Source of the DNA: Thermoplasmata archaeon
Lineage (GTDB): Archaea > Thermoplasmatota > Thermoplasmata > Halarchaeoplasmatales > Halarchaeoplasmataceae
Reading direction: 5' to 3'
Assembly (NCBI GenBank): GCA_003552585.1
Contig: PUNK01000067.1
Location: forward strand, 1-40,051
DNA length: 40,051 nucleotides
The notes below the pieces were generated by a model. The model worked only from the letters and a program-made list of their open reading frames with translations. It made no database searches and was not told where the DNA came from. The translations under genes were made by a program, and so were the position numbers. The stretch's first letter is position 1. Every line of letters starts with the position of its first letter. This document shows positions 8,664 to 16,906 of the stretch, one piece after another.

Positions 8664-10283
8664 ATGTCATATTTAGAATTGAAGAGAAAGATCAATAGTT
8701 TCCCTACAGTCGTATGGGTTTCATCTATAACTATCACTATACTGATAGCTATACCACTCATTTATATGACGATACGAGCCATTGGAGCTGGTCCGGAAAC
8801 CTGGGATCTGGTCTTTCGTTTTAGAACTATGGAGATCGCTGGACGGACCCTCGCCTTGGCGATCACTGTGCCTTTACTGTCACTGGGCATATCGCTCCCT
8901 TTGGCTTGGTTGACGACCAGAACGGATCTTCCTTTCAAACGAACATGGTCCGTTTTGACCGTCCTTCCACTCGTTATACCCAGCTACATCTTCGCCTACG
9001 TGATGATCGTAGCTTTGAGTCCGAGGGGTATGTTACAGCAGGCTTTGGCCTCTCCATTCGGCATCGAACAGATACCGAGCATCTACGGTTTTTTCGGAGC
9101 AACCCTAAGTGTTACAGCCGTGAGTTATCCCTACCTGCTTCTTCCTCTTCAGGCATCTTTACGAGGGATAGATCCCTCTTTGGAAGAAGCTTCACACAGT
9201 CTCGGCCATGGGACCTTTTCAACCTTTAAAAAAGTTATATTACCACAGCTTCGCCCCGCCATAGCATCAGGTGCACTTTTGATAGCCCTTTACTCGCTGC
9301 GGGATTTCGGGGCCGTATCTTTGATGAGATATGAAACATTCACTTTTGCCATATACAATCAATATCTAACGCCTTTCGGTGGTAGGATGATCGCCGCGGC
9401 TTTATCGATGATATTACTGTTCATCGCTCTAGGGTTGATGTTCGCAGAATCGGCAACCAGGAGTAGGGCTAAGTTCTATGTTACTGCTAAGGGAAGTTCT
9501 AGAAAGGCAGACCTGGTAGCATTGGGCAGATGGCGTTGGCCAGCACTCGCCTTCTGTGGTTCTGTTGTCATCATATTCTTGGTCCTACCCATGTATGTCC
9601 TTGGATACTGGGCACTCAGGGGTATATCCGCAGGCGAAACGGTCCAGGTGGTTTGGAGTTCCGCCGTCAACTCTATCCAGGTATCCATGATCACAGCTGT
9701 GATAGTAGTCCTTGCGGCTTTACCCATAGCTATCTTAACATCGAGGTTCTCCGGTAGGTTGAGTCAGGTGGTCGAAAAATTCACTTACATAGGCTTCGCT
9801 TTACCCGGTATAGTTATCTCACTCTCTATAGTCTTCTTCGCCGTTGGAACTTTTATGTATCAAACTCTTGGACTTCTGATATTTGGATACCTGATACTAT
9901 TCCTTCCTTTAGCCATGGGTTCTATCCGCAACTCACTCCTCCAGATAAATCCTGATATAGAAGAGGCTTCGCGCAGCTTAGGTCGTACCGCCAACCAGAC
10001 CATGCGTTCAGTAACCATACCGTTATCAAAGAACGGGATGATCTCGGGTGCAGCTCTGGTGTTCTTGGTGACCATGAAAGAACTTCAGGCGACCCTGATA
10101 TTGAGTCCTAGAAACTTCGACACGTTAGCGACCTCGATATGGCATGCTACTTCGGAGGCTTTCTTCGCTAGAGCTGCGGTACCGGCACTCCTGCTTATAC
10201 TACTATCTTCGATACCGATGATGATCTTGTTGATATTCGGACATATGAGGGAAAACTATGAAAAGATCGGCAGTTCGTTGTAA
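8664..10283 (+). CDS. fbpB: Iron(III) ABC transporter, fused two-domain permease
   Basis: A 539-residue inner-membrane permease with two homologous six-helix halves, as is usual for FbpB. Each half carries an EAA loop that docks on the ATPase: EEASHSLGHGTFSTFKK (about 173-189) and EEASRSLGRTANQTMRS (about 433-449). It starts three bases after fbpA stops, with GGAG around 8646 as a possible ribosome binding site. The last 26 bp overlap the ATPase gene, which implies translational coupling. It moves Fe3+ delivered by the binding protein across the membrane. Length and domain order match bacterial and archaeal FbpB, and nothing appears broken. Confidence 0.9.
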   Translation: MSYLELKRKINSFPTVVWVSSITITILIAIPLIYMTIRAIGAGPETWDLVFRFRTMEIAGRTLALAITVPLLSLGISLPLAWLTTRTDLPFKRTWSVLTVLPLVIPSYIFAYVMIVALSPRGMLQQALASPFGIEQIPSIYGFFGATLSVTAVSYPYLLLPLQASLRGIDPSLEEASHSLGHGTFSTFKKVILPQLRPAIASGALLIALYSLRDFGAVSLMRYETFTFAIYNQYLTPFGGRMIAAALSMILLFIALGLMFAESATRSRAKFYVTAKGSSRKADLVALGRWRWPALAFCGSVVIIFLVLPMYVLGYWALRGISAGETVQVVWSSAVNSIQVSMITAVIVVLAALPIAILTSRFSGRLSQVVEKFTYIGFALPGIVISLSIVFFAVGTFMYQTLGLLIFGYLILFLPLAMGSIRNSLLQINPDIEEASRSLGRTANQTMRSVTIPLSKNGMISGAALVFLVTMKELQATLILSPRNFDTLATSIWHATSEAFFARAAVPALLLILLSSIPMMILLIFGHMRENYEKIGSSL

Positions 10284-11307
10284 AAATTTGACCAAAAAGT
10301 TCGGACGGAACTTCGCAGTTAAAGGTGTAAATATTGAGTTAAGAGAGGGCGTCATATTAGCCCTGGTGGGACCGAGTGGATGCGGTAAAACCACTTTACT
10401 TAGACTGATCGCCGGTTTTGAATCTCCGGACGAGGGTGAGATCTACATTGGTGGGGAACCGATGGTCGATAACAAATTCGTTCCTCCGGAGAAACGGGAA
10501 GTAGGGATAGTTTTCCAAAACTATGCCTTGTTCCCCCATCTGAAAGTTCATGAAAACATCGCTTACGGGCTTTCTACGAAGAAAGATAAACGTGATAAGA
10601 GAGTGAGGGAGATGCTTTCTCTGATAGGATTGGATGAGTACGGGTCGAAGATGCCCCATGAACTATCGGGCGGGGAACAGCAGAGGGTGGCCCTAGCCCG
10701 TGCCCTGGCCCCGGATCCTCAGATGCTTCTACTCGACGAACCGTTCTCCAACCTAGATGCAGATCTGAGGGGGCGCATCAGATCGGACGTGAGAGCGATA
10801 CTAAAAAAAACAGATGCCAGCGTCATCTTCGTGACCCATGATCAAGAAGAAGCCCTGTTCATGGGCGATCGAGTGGGGGTAATGGACCAAGGTAAGATCA
10901 TGCAGATAGATAGTCCTGAAGATATCTTTCATCATCCGAAAAATCCTTTCGTAGCTGATTTTATAGGGATAGCTGATTTTATCGGTGGAAGGATAAAAGA
11001 CGAAAAAACGGTGGATACTGAAATAGGACGATTATCTTATCATAGAACCTTCCCTTCCAAGCTATCGGTGAATGTGATGATACGTCCGGATTTTTTGGAT
11101 ATAGTACCCACTGAAGATGGAGTGGGTGAGATCGTGGACCGTATCTTTCAGGGCATGTTTTACCTGTACCGCCTACGCCTACCTTCAGGTGCCGAGATAA
11201 AAGCCATGCAGCACCACACAGAGAAGTACGAGGTCGGGACCCGGGTTTCATTCCATCTAACATCGGACCACAAGGTGATATGCTTTCCAAAAGGACGAAA
11301 GAGGTGA
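10258..11307 (+). CDS. fbpC: Iron(III) ABC transporter, ATP-binding protein
   Basis: A 349-residue ATPase of the FbpC/PotA-like class. The Walker A motif is GPSGCGKTT (38-46), the Q-loop VFQNYALFPH (about 84-93), the signature LSGGEQQ (about 136-142), Walker B LLLDEPFSNLD (about 156-166) and the switch His in VTHDQEEA. The C-terminal 110 residues form the TOBE-type regulatory domain expected of the family. The start ATG lies inside the permease gene and has GAGGG ahead of it. It completes the iron importer and probably shares its metal-controlled promoter at 7555-7587. Closely related ATPases energise polyamine or sulfate uptake; the fbpA/fbpB neighbours decide for iron. Confidence 0.9.
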   Translation: MKRSAVRCKNLTKKFGRNFAVKGVNIELREGVILALVGPSGCGKTTLLRLIAGFESPDEGEIYIGGEPMVDNKFVPPEKREVGIVFQNYALFPHLKVHENIAYGLSTKKDKRDKRVREMLSLIGLDEYGSKMPHELSGGEQQRVALARALAPDPQMLLLDEPFSNLDADLRGRIRSDVRAILKKTDASVIFVTHDQEEALFMGDRVGVMDQGKIMQIDSPEDIFHHPKNPFVADFIGIADFIGGRIKDEKTVDTEIGRLSYHRTFPSKLSVNVMIRPDFLDIVPTEDGVGEIVDRIFQGMFYLYRLRLPSGAEIKAMQHHTEKYEVGTRVSFHLTSDHKVICFPKGRKR

Positions 11308-11484
11308 ATTTTCGGGTGAAGAAACGATGTCTCTTCGCAGAGGTAAAGGATTAAAATAAAACTCTAGAAGAAAAATACACAATAGACCCCTTATATATAT
11401 CTCCTATATCTTGTAATGATGGTGCTAGTTCAAAAAGATTTTTTAAACCAACATACCCACAGTTTCTATCTCACTCGTTCTTCA

Positions 11485-11829
11485 TCAAAATTCGCATGAA
11501 GAAGTGGATGTTTCATCCGTCATCTTCTCCTTTAACAACTTGCACGGTATGCACATGGATATATCTTTTCCGTCGATCTCTCCCGAAGCTACCCCTTCAG
11601 CCATCTTCTTCACAAATTCCATTATCTCGGGATTTTCATGGAGGATAGAGGGTTCTCCTCCCCTGGTATGGGTGACGTATTGACTCACCGCGGATTGGGT
11701 GATACCCAACTTTTTGGCTATTTCGGTTTGCTTCATCTCATATTCTTGAAACAGTAGTCTGACTATCTCTGAACGTATGGACGGGAGTACGGCTTGTATC
11801 AGCAATTCGCAGGGTGGCTTGAAAGGCAT
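11485..11829 (-). CDS. Small HTH regulator with C-terminal Cys motif (COG2522-like)
   Basis: A 114-residue predicted DNA-binding protein. Residues about 30-60 form an XRE-like helix-turn-helix (MKQTEIAKKLGITQSAVSQY), and the C-terminus carries MCIPCKLLKE plus a terminal Cys (SSCEF), as in archaeal COG2522-type regulators, where the cysteines may bind metal or an Fe-S cluster. It is divergently transcribed from the cysteine-synthase remnant, 60 bp away. A TATA-like TTATATTTAAG lies about 11853-11863 on the minus strand, so the mRNA is probably leaderless. A palindrome in the shared gap (11873-11887) is a candidate operator. Control of cysteine or sulfur metabolism is inferred from position only. 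Confidence 0.7.
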   Translation of the reverse strand: MPFKPPCELLIQAVLPSIRSEIVRLLFQEYEMKQTEIAKKLGITQSAVSQYVTHTRGGEPSILHENPEIMEFVKKMAEGVASGEIDGKDISMCIPCKLLKEKMTDETSTSSCEF

Positions 11830-11872
11830 GGTTGGTAATGACGTTTAGAAATACTTAAATATAACGGTGCAA

Positions 11873-11887
11873 TATCACAGCGTGATA
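11873..11887. promoter_or_regulatory. Palindromic operator candidate in divergent promoter
   Basis: TATCAC-AGC-GTGATA, perfect six-base arms, between the HTH regulator (minus) and the cysteine-synthase remnant (plus). It overlaps the likely ribosome binding site GTGAT of the plus-strand gene. Binding by the adjacent regulator is inferred. A shorter related palindrome, TATCA-CGC-TGATA, occurs at 21786-21798 ahead of the P5C dehydrogenase gene. Confidence 0.5.
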
Positions 11888-11889
11888 GG

Positions 11890-12569
11890 GTGGGCATACA
11901 CAATAACATATCGGAAATCATCGGAAACACCCCTCTTGTTAAACTCAACCGTGTGAGTGAGGGAGTCGATGCCACCATGGTAGCCAAGCTTGAATACATG
12001 AACCCGGGTGGAAGCGTCAAAGATAGGATATGTGCCGCTATGATAGAGGAGGCTGAAAGGGAGGGGGTGCTCTACTCACCAACAGGGATGATATATACGA
12101 CAAGATCGCCTTCCACCAGAACGCTGTAGGCGCAGTACTGTCTCCATTCGAATCCTGGCTGGTGATGAGAGGGATAAAGACATTGGCGGTCCGTATGGAG
12201 AGACATCAGAAGAACGCCACGGCCCTAGCCGACTGGCTTGAAGAGCAGACGAAAGTAAAAAGAGTGCTGTATCCCGGATCGGATTCATACCCCCAACACG
12301 ACCTTGCAAAAACACAGATGAAGGGGTTCGGTGGTATTCTGTCCTTCGAGTTGGATGATGATGTTCAAGAAGCTGAAAGGTTCGTGGAATCTTTGAATGT
12401 GTTCGCGCTAGCGGAAAGTCTAGGTGGAGTGGAATCTCTCATCGAGATACCATCGTTGATGACGCATTCGTCGGTTCCGTTCCAAGACCGAAAATACATA
12501 CCAGATACACTGATTAGAGTTTCTGTGGGAATAGAACATATTGAAGATATGAAAAAGGATTTTGAATGA
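11890..12569 (+). pseudogene. Deletion chimera: cysteine/cystathionine beta-synthase N-terminus joined to cystathionine gamma-lyase/synthase C-terminus
   Basis: The first 60 or so codons from GTG 11890 encode the N-terminus of a cysteine synthase or cystathionine beta-synthase: [16 protein letters not shown], then PGGSVKDR with the PLP lysine. At about 12065-12075 the match stops. In another frame (phase of 12087) a cystathionine gamma-synthase/lyase C-terminus begins at [12 protein letters not shown], continuing through [15 protein letters not shown] and LGGVESLIEIP to TGA at 12567-12569. The PLP-lysine region of the second enzyme and the GTSGNT loop of the first are both absent. The simplest reading is one deletion across a two-gene reverse-transsulfuration operon (mccA-mccB type), leaving neither enzyme functional. 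A methionine at 12162 could start a 135-residue fragment. Assembly error is the main alternative. Confidence 0.8.
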
Positions 12570-12920
12570 GGATTCAAATCTATTTTATGAGTATTACGAG
12601 AAATTTAGAATTTGTTTCTAGGCAATATTTAATGAATGTTATAGGTGTGACATTACGACTTAATCCCGAAAGGCTAGCGAATTTTATTAAAGTAGAAAAG
12701 GCGATTGAGGTAAGGAACAAATTGATAACGATGAGGGTTTGGCCGGTAGTCCCATCCTCCTCCTTCTATGAGTGCATCAAACGGAATTCATTACGTGAAG
12801 TGTGGGAATAATAATTCCCACTATTAAAGAACGCTAATTCCTCAAATTGATGGAATTGCAACGCAATTCTAGTAACTCCCAAGGTAATTATGATTACGGT
12901 ATGAAGCCTCTTTTAAAACA
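12570..12920. other. AT-rich non-coding stretch with two perfect hairpins
   Basis: A short open frame (12566-12811, 81 codons) shows no recognisable family and no ribosome binding site, so I do not call it a gene. Two inverted repeats stand out: GTGGGAAT/ATTCCCAC (12802-12821, four-base loop) and GAATTGC/GCAATTC (12853-12869, three-base loop). They may be transcription-end hairpins of the broken operon or ends of a decayed element. Confidence 0.5.
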
Positions 12921-12930
12921 TCTTTTATAT
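12921..12930 (+). promoter_or_regulatory. TATA box of the FMN-binding protein gene
   Basis: TCTTTTATAT lies about 25 bp before ATG 12951, predicting a leaderless message starting at that codon rather than at the upstream ATG 12936. Confidence 0.5.
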
Positions 12931-12950
12931 CTCTAATGTACATATCCCCT

Positions 12951-13406
12951 ATGATGTCAAAGATACTGGGAGAGTCTTTACCGGCAGAAGCTTTCGAGAT
13001 GTTGAGGTCGAAAGTACCTACGGTCGTAGTAGCCACCGTTTCCTCCGATGGTATGCCAAATACCACACCGGTACATCTCACATATGCAAAAAATCCCGAA
13101 ACCATATTAATGGGCATGGCACTTCGACACCGCGGTACCAGCAACATAAAAGACAACGGAAACGTGATGTTGTGCATGTGTGAAAAGGGAGACGTTAATG
13201 TCTCAATAAAGGGAAAAGCAAAGGTGATAAGGGAACCGATGTTATGCAACAAAGCCATGTGTATTGTACAAGTGGACGTTGAAAGTGTGAAGGACGATTC
13301 CACCCACTCTGAAACAACCACCGGGATTCGGTATAGATGTGTTTCCGAAAGGGGTGAAAGGTTTATTCAAAAAATATTCGAGGAACTGGAGGAGTACGTA
13401 CTGTAG
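12951..13406 (+). CDS. Pyridoxamine 5'-phosphate oxidase-like FMN-binding protein
   Basis: About 151 residues with the split beta-barrel pattern of the PPOX/FMN-binding family: VPTVVVATVSSDGMPNTTPVHLTY near the N-terminus, then a TILMGMALRHRGTSNIKDNGNVMLCM strand pair that usually contacts flavin phosphate. Small stand-alone members bind FMN, F420 or heme, and their substrates are mostly unknown. The true biosynthetic enzyme PdxH is longer, so vitamin B6 synthesis is unlikely. The frame also has ATG at 12936, but the TATA box position favours 12951. The gene stands alone between two damaged loci and appears intact. Confidence 0.75.
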   Translation: MMSKILGESLPAEAFEMLRSKVPTVVVATVSSDGMPNTTPVHLTYAKNPETILMGMALRHRGTSNIKDNGNVMLCMCEKGDVNVSIKGKAKVIREPMLCNKAMCIVQVDVESVKDDSTHSETTTGIRYRCVSERGERFIQKIFEELEEYVL

Positions 13407-13440
13407 TTATAAAAAAGACAAATACTTAAAGAGCAACTGC

Positions 13441-13737
13441 TCATGTCCCGATGCAGTTTTCCTCTTCGTCACTCTCTTTAAGGAACTTGCAGGGACAACA
13501 CAGGTGTTCAAACATTTCTGTATAGGTTTCTGCCCTTGGCCAACCTTCACTCGATATCATATGGTTGGCGATGTCCAAAAAAGCTTCTATCACCTCTTGC
13601 AAAGAATGTTTAGTAGCTTGTTTCTTTTCGAATGAACCTAAAAAATCTTCTATATCTATGTTTTTAATCTCTTCGAGATATTCCAGATTTTTCATGATTA
13701 TGTCGATCTTACTCTCGATAAGCTCTCTATCTATCAT
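13441..13737 (-). pseudogene. Truncated HepT-like (DUF86) toxin with a foreign Cys-rich tail
   Basis: Residues 1-80 fit the HepT/DUF86 HEPN fold: a helical N-terminus, then SLQEVIEAFLDIANHMIS and ETYTEMFEHL. Normal HepT continues about 50 residues to the catalytic R-x4-6-H motif and the tyrosine that MntA modifies. Here it switches at about 13500 to CCPCKFLKESDEEENC and stops. That tail closely resembles the end of the HTH regulator at 11485-11829 (CIPCKLLKE). The N-terminal ATG overlaps the antitoxin stop by four bases, as in intact mntA-hepT pairs. RNase activity is therefore expected to be lost. A deletion joining hepT to the 3' end of a second regulator gene is inferred. Confidence 0.7.
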
Positions 13738-14171
13738 GTTAAAATCCTCTCTTTCCTCATCCGGTTGTAGATGTCAAGGTAGTACTTGATATCGAGATAT
13801 TTGTCATATACATCTGTTTCGAAGGCCACCCTCATCTTTTCATCCCTGCAGAACAATAGCTGACCGTTTTTCAACACCTGGTGTAAAAAAACAAGGTTCC
13901 TTCCGTTCAACACTCTAACATCCACATCGCGATCAACTACCTTCTCAAGCTTACTTGCTAATCGCTCCGGGTAAAATTTTTCATGATTATGATCTTTAAG
14001 ATAAATTCCTATGTCTATATCACTTTTATCGTTCTCCTCCGAACGTGCAAAGGAACCGTAAAGGTAAGCGAATAGAATTTTCTCCCTATCTTTCAACACC
14101 GAAGTAACTAGGTCTTTTATAGAATTCAATACCTGAACCTTTTTTTCAACACTCATAACTAAGTAAGACAT
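13734..14171 (-). CDS. mntA: MntA-like nucleotidyltransferase antitoxin
   Basis: A minimal nucleotidyltransferase of up to 145 residues. Residues 38-53 carry YGSFARSEENDKSDID, the GSF-x9-DxD catalytic motif, and DVDVRVLNG (about 93-101) supplies the third acidic residue. MntA enzymes neutralise HepT by adding AMP to it, and the four-base overlap with the hepT remnant is the classic arrangement. With the toxin truncated, this gene is an orphan antitoxin or is kept for another reason. The longest frame begins at 14171; a TATA-like TTTAATATAT at 14181-14190 (minus) puts transcription near 14160, so ATG 14156 (140 residues, the usual length) is the likelier start. Confidence 0.8.
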   Translation of the reverse strand: MSYLVMSVEKKVQVLNSIKDLVTSVLKDREKILFAYLYGSFARSEENDKSDIDIGIYLKDHNHEKFYPERLASKLEKVVDRDVDVRVLNGRNLVFLHQVLKNGQLLFCRDEKMRVAFETDVYDKYLDIKYYLDIYNRMRKERILT

Positions 14172-14458
14172 AACTGAGATATATATTAAATGTTTATCTT
14201 TTTCACTTATTCAATATGAATGGGGTGATAGATATGTACAAAAAAAGATTATTATAATTCTTAAAAATCTATTTCATGATGCATGACAATGTCGTCATCA
14301 CCAATGCGCCCAGAGCATTTAAGAGCTGATTGATTAACGAGCTGGGTTGAAGAAGTCGGGTTGAAGGCCGCAGGACTGCTGACAACAGAGAGAAGAAAAG
14401 ATCTTATCTGCGGTTTTGTAAGAAATTTATTAATAACTTTTCCAAGATATCGACACAG

Positions 14459-14716
14459 ATGGAAAAAGAGATAAATGATGATCTTGAGTTTATAAAGTAC
14501 GATATAAGGGTATTCGAAGAACTACCCCCTCTTGTACAGGCGGACAAAATCGAGAATAGTATCGTTATATTAGATGATGAAGTAGACCTGTCCTATCACT
14601 TTTACAAATGCCGAAAGAAGTGTCGGGATAATAAATATAGGACCGAAAAATACTCGTTCTCGTCAACTGCTGAGATGATTGAAACAAGGAGGAAATGTTT
14701 GGATGAACAAGCGTGA
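14459..14716 (+). CDS. C-terminal fragment of an MNT-type nucleotidyltransferase
   Basis: An 85-residue reading frame resembling only the back half of small nucleotidyltransferases: KYDIRVFEELPPLVQADKI, then LSYHFYKCRKKCRDNKYR. The GS-x9-DxD catalytic part is absent, and no frame upstream to 14172 encodes it. A TATA-like TTTATTAAT at 14427-14435 lies about 27 bp before the ATG, so it could still be expressed as a leaderless message. Its stop lies 13 bp inside the THEP1 gene, and it carries that gene's AAGGAGG. It may be a decayed remnant that now serves as a translated leader, or a small protein of its own; catalytic activity is not expected. Confidence 0.5.
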   Translation: MEKEINDDLEFIKYDIRVFEELPPLVQADKIENSIVILDDEVDLSYHFYKCRKKCRDNKYRTEKYSFSSTAEMIETRRKCLDEQA

Positions 14717-15233
14717 TATTATGCAGGAAAACAACATATTCATAACCGGAAAGCCACGCTCTGGAAAGAGTACTTTGGTTAGAGAGTTGGTGGCTGAATG
14801 CGGTAAGAAGGTGGTAGGCCTACGCACACCTGAGATACGTAGGAACGGAAAGCGTGTGGGCTTCTGTCTACAGGATATCGATACCGGGGAAAGAGGAGTG
14901 TTGGCTCATGTCGATATTAAGGAGGGACCTAAAGTCGGTAAGTACGTAGTATGTATGGAGGACCTCGAAAAGTTCACCGAACTATCGCTGAATAAGTTGC
15001 CGGAAGATACCGATTTGGTAGTGATCGACGAGATAGGTAAGATGGAAATGTTCAGTGAAAATTTTGTCCATACGGTAGAAGATCTGTTAAAAGGAGATAT
15101 ACCGGTACTAGCGGTGCTGCACAGAAACTTGGTGAATAGGTATAAAGAATATGGAAAAGTTTATCGGCTGGAAAAGGACAATTACGATGAAGTAAAAGGG
15201 AGTGTACTGAATGCCGTTATCGATCTTACTTAA
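14703..15233 (+). CDS. THEP1-type nucleoside-triphosphatase
   Basis: About 176 residues of the archaeal/eukaryotic THEP1 NTPase family (cancer-related NTPase in humans), which hydrolyses NTPs and NDPs; its cell role is unclear. Walker A is ITGKPRSGKST near the N-terminus, then EIRRNGKRVGF, GKYVV and the Walker B-like VVIDEIGKMEMFS. Starts at 14679, 14703 and 14721 share the frame. AAGGAGG at 14686-14692 supports 14703, and GTGAT at 14713-14717 supports 14721. It overlaps the nucleotidyltransferase fragment, so translation is probably coupled. The Walker A has Arg-Ser where many members have Gly-Val (GKPRSGKST instead of GxPGVGKTT). Confidence 0.85.
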   Translation: MNKRDIMQENNIFITGKPRSGKSTLVRELVAECGKKVVGLRTPEIRRNGKRVGFCLQDIDTGERGVLAHVDIKEGPKVGKYVVCMEDLEKFTELSLNKLPEDTDLVVIDEIGKMEMFSENFVHTVEDLLKGDIPVLAVLHRNLVNRYKEYGKVYRLEKDNYDEVKGSVLNAVIDLT

Positions 15234-15283
15234 ACCAAAACTTTAAACACTACTATCTATCTATCCCATACCCGTGATACCAG

Positions 15284-16906
15284 ATGACTAAATTTATCAT
15301 AATCACGGGCGGTGTTTTATCAGGTCTTGGTAAAGGGATCGTGACCTCCTCTTTGGGGATGTTGTTGAAATCCCACGGTTTCGAGGTTACGGCTATAAAA
15401 GTTGATCCTTATCTCAATTGTGATGCTGGAACGATGAATCCCTTTGAACACGGAGAGGTATTCGTTCTGGATGATGGCACTGAGGTGGACCTGGACTTGG
15501 GAAATTACGAACGTTTTTTAGACATAAATCTCTGTGGTGAAGATAATATCACGACGGGCAAAGTATACAGGAGTGTGATCGAAAAAGAAAGGGCAGGGGA
15601 ATACCTTGGAAAAACCGTGCAGATAATACCCCACATAACCGACGAGATCAACAGAAGGATATGGAAGGTTGCAGATGACATAGAAGCTGACATAGTGTTG
15701 GTCGAGATGGGAGGTACTGTTGGTGATATAGAGAGCTCGCCCTTTTTAGAAGCCAGCAGACAGCTTCACATGGAGGTTGGTCATGGGAATCTTATGTTCA
15801 TCCACACAACTCTGGTGCCCGTACTCGATGTAGTAGGCGAGCAGAAAACAAAACCAACCCAGCATTCGGTCAAGGCCCTGCGTTCTATAGGGATTGAACC
15901 GGATATGATAGTGGGGAGATCAAAGGTGGAACTTGAGAGTTCTACAAAGAAAAAAATATCTCTATTCTGTGATGTTCCCGAAGATGCGGTCATCAGTTCA
16001 CCAAATGCGGACAATATCTACCGGGTTCCCCTTATACTTCATGAAGAAGGACTCACCGACTATGTGATGAATAAATTGGAGTTGAGTGGTAACAACGGAT
16101 TCGATGAGTACATGGTCAGGTGGAAAGAATTCTTGAATGCCTTCGAAAATCCTAAGGATAAATTAAGGGTCGCACTCGTGGGCAAATATTGTGATCTTGA
16201 AGACGCTTACGTGAGCCACGAAGAGGGCTTGAACCACTGTCGGGCGGCGACAGAAACAGAGATAGGTATCAAATATATAGAGTCAAAAGATCTAGAAGAT
16301 AGAGACAATTGTTCTAAATTATTGAGTGATGTCGATGGTATATTGATCCCGGGGGGCTTCGGTACTAGGGGAATAGATGGAAAGATAAATGCTGTTGAAT
16401 ACGCAAGAACGAACAATGTCCCCATGCTCAGCATATGTCTGGGCTTCCAGGTTTCCGTGATCGAGTTTGCAAGAAACGTGCTCGGATACGAGGATGCTAA
16501 CAGCTCTGAGTTCGATCCAAAAAGTGAACACCAAGTTATAGATCTATTACCCATGCAGAGAGGTATAGACAAGATGGGGGGGACCATGAGACTAGGCTCG
16601 GAAAAGATTTTGATCAAAGAAGGAACCATGGCCCACGAGATATACGGAGATACGAGGATACAGGAAAGGCACAGACACAGGTATGAAGTAAACCTTGATT
16701 TCAAAGAAGAGATAGAAAAGAACGGGATGATCTTCAGCGGAACTTCGATCAACAAGATGAGGATGGAAATACTTGAAATCCCTGAACATCCCTTCTTTGT
16801 TGGAAGCCAATTCCATCCTGAATTCAAGTCGAGGCCGATGGAGCCGGCACCACTCTTTCTAGCATTCGTTAAAGCTATGCTGGATTTTAAGGAGGAAAGT
16901 AAGTGA
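15284..16906 (+). CDS. pyrG: CTP synthase
   Basis: A 540-residue enzyme that makes CTP from UTP, ATP and glutamine, the last step of pyrimidine synthesis. The synthetase half begins [18 protein letters not shown] with the P-loop, followed by [19 protein letters not shown] and [10 protein letters not shown]. The glutaminase half has the nucleophile in SICLGFQV (Cys385) and the His-x-Glu in FHPEF (about 510). Length and all motifs are standard. ATG 15284 follows GTGAT by six bases. Its TGA overlaps the GTG start of the GMP synthase glutaminase subunit (GTGA), with GGAGG just before, so the two glutamine-dependent amidotransferases are co-translated. Confidence 0.97.
   Translation: MTKFIIITGGVLSGLGKGIVTSSLGMLLKSHGFEVTAIKVDPYLNCDAGTMNPFEHGEVFVLDDGTEVDLDLGNYERFLDINLCGEDNITTGKVYRSVIEKERAGEYLGKTVQIIPHITDEINRRIWKVADDIEADIVLVEMGGTVGDIESSPFLEASRQLHMEVGHGNLMFIHTTLVPVLDVVGEQKTKPTQHSVKALRSIGIEPDMIVGRSKVELESSTKKKISLFCDVPEDAVISSPNADNIYRVPLILHEEGLTDYVMNKLELSGNNGFDEYMVRWKEFLNAFENPKDKLRVALVGKYCDLEDAYVSHEEGLNHCRAATETEIGIKYIESKDLEDRDNCSKLLSDVDGILIPGGFGTRGIDGKINAVEYARTNNVPMLSICLGFQVSVIEFARNVLGYEDANSSEFDPKSEHQVIDLLPMQRGIDKMGGTMRLGSEKILIKEGTMAHEIYGDTRIQERHRHRYEVNLDFKEEIEKNGMIFSGTSINKMRMEILEIPEHPFFVGSQFHPEFKSRPMEPAPLFLAFVKAMLDFKEESK

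Noticed and set aside
12566-12811. 81-codon open frame after the PLP-enzyme chimera
   Set aside because: No ribosome binding site, no recognisable family, AT-rich, and it ends inside a hairpin. More likely chance or remnant DNA.
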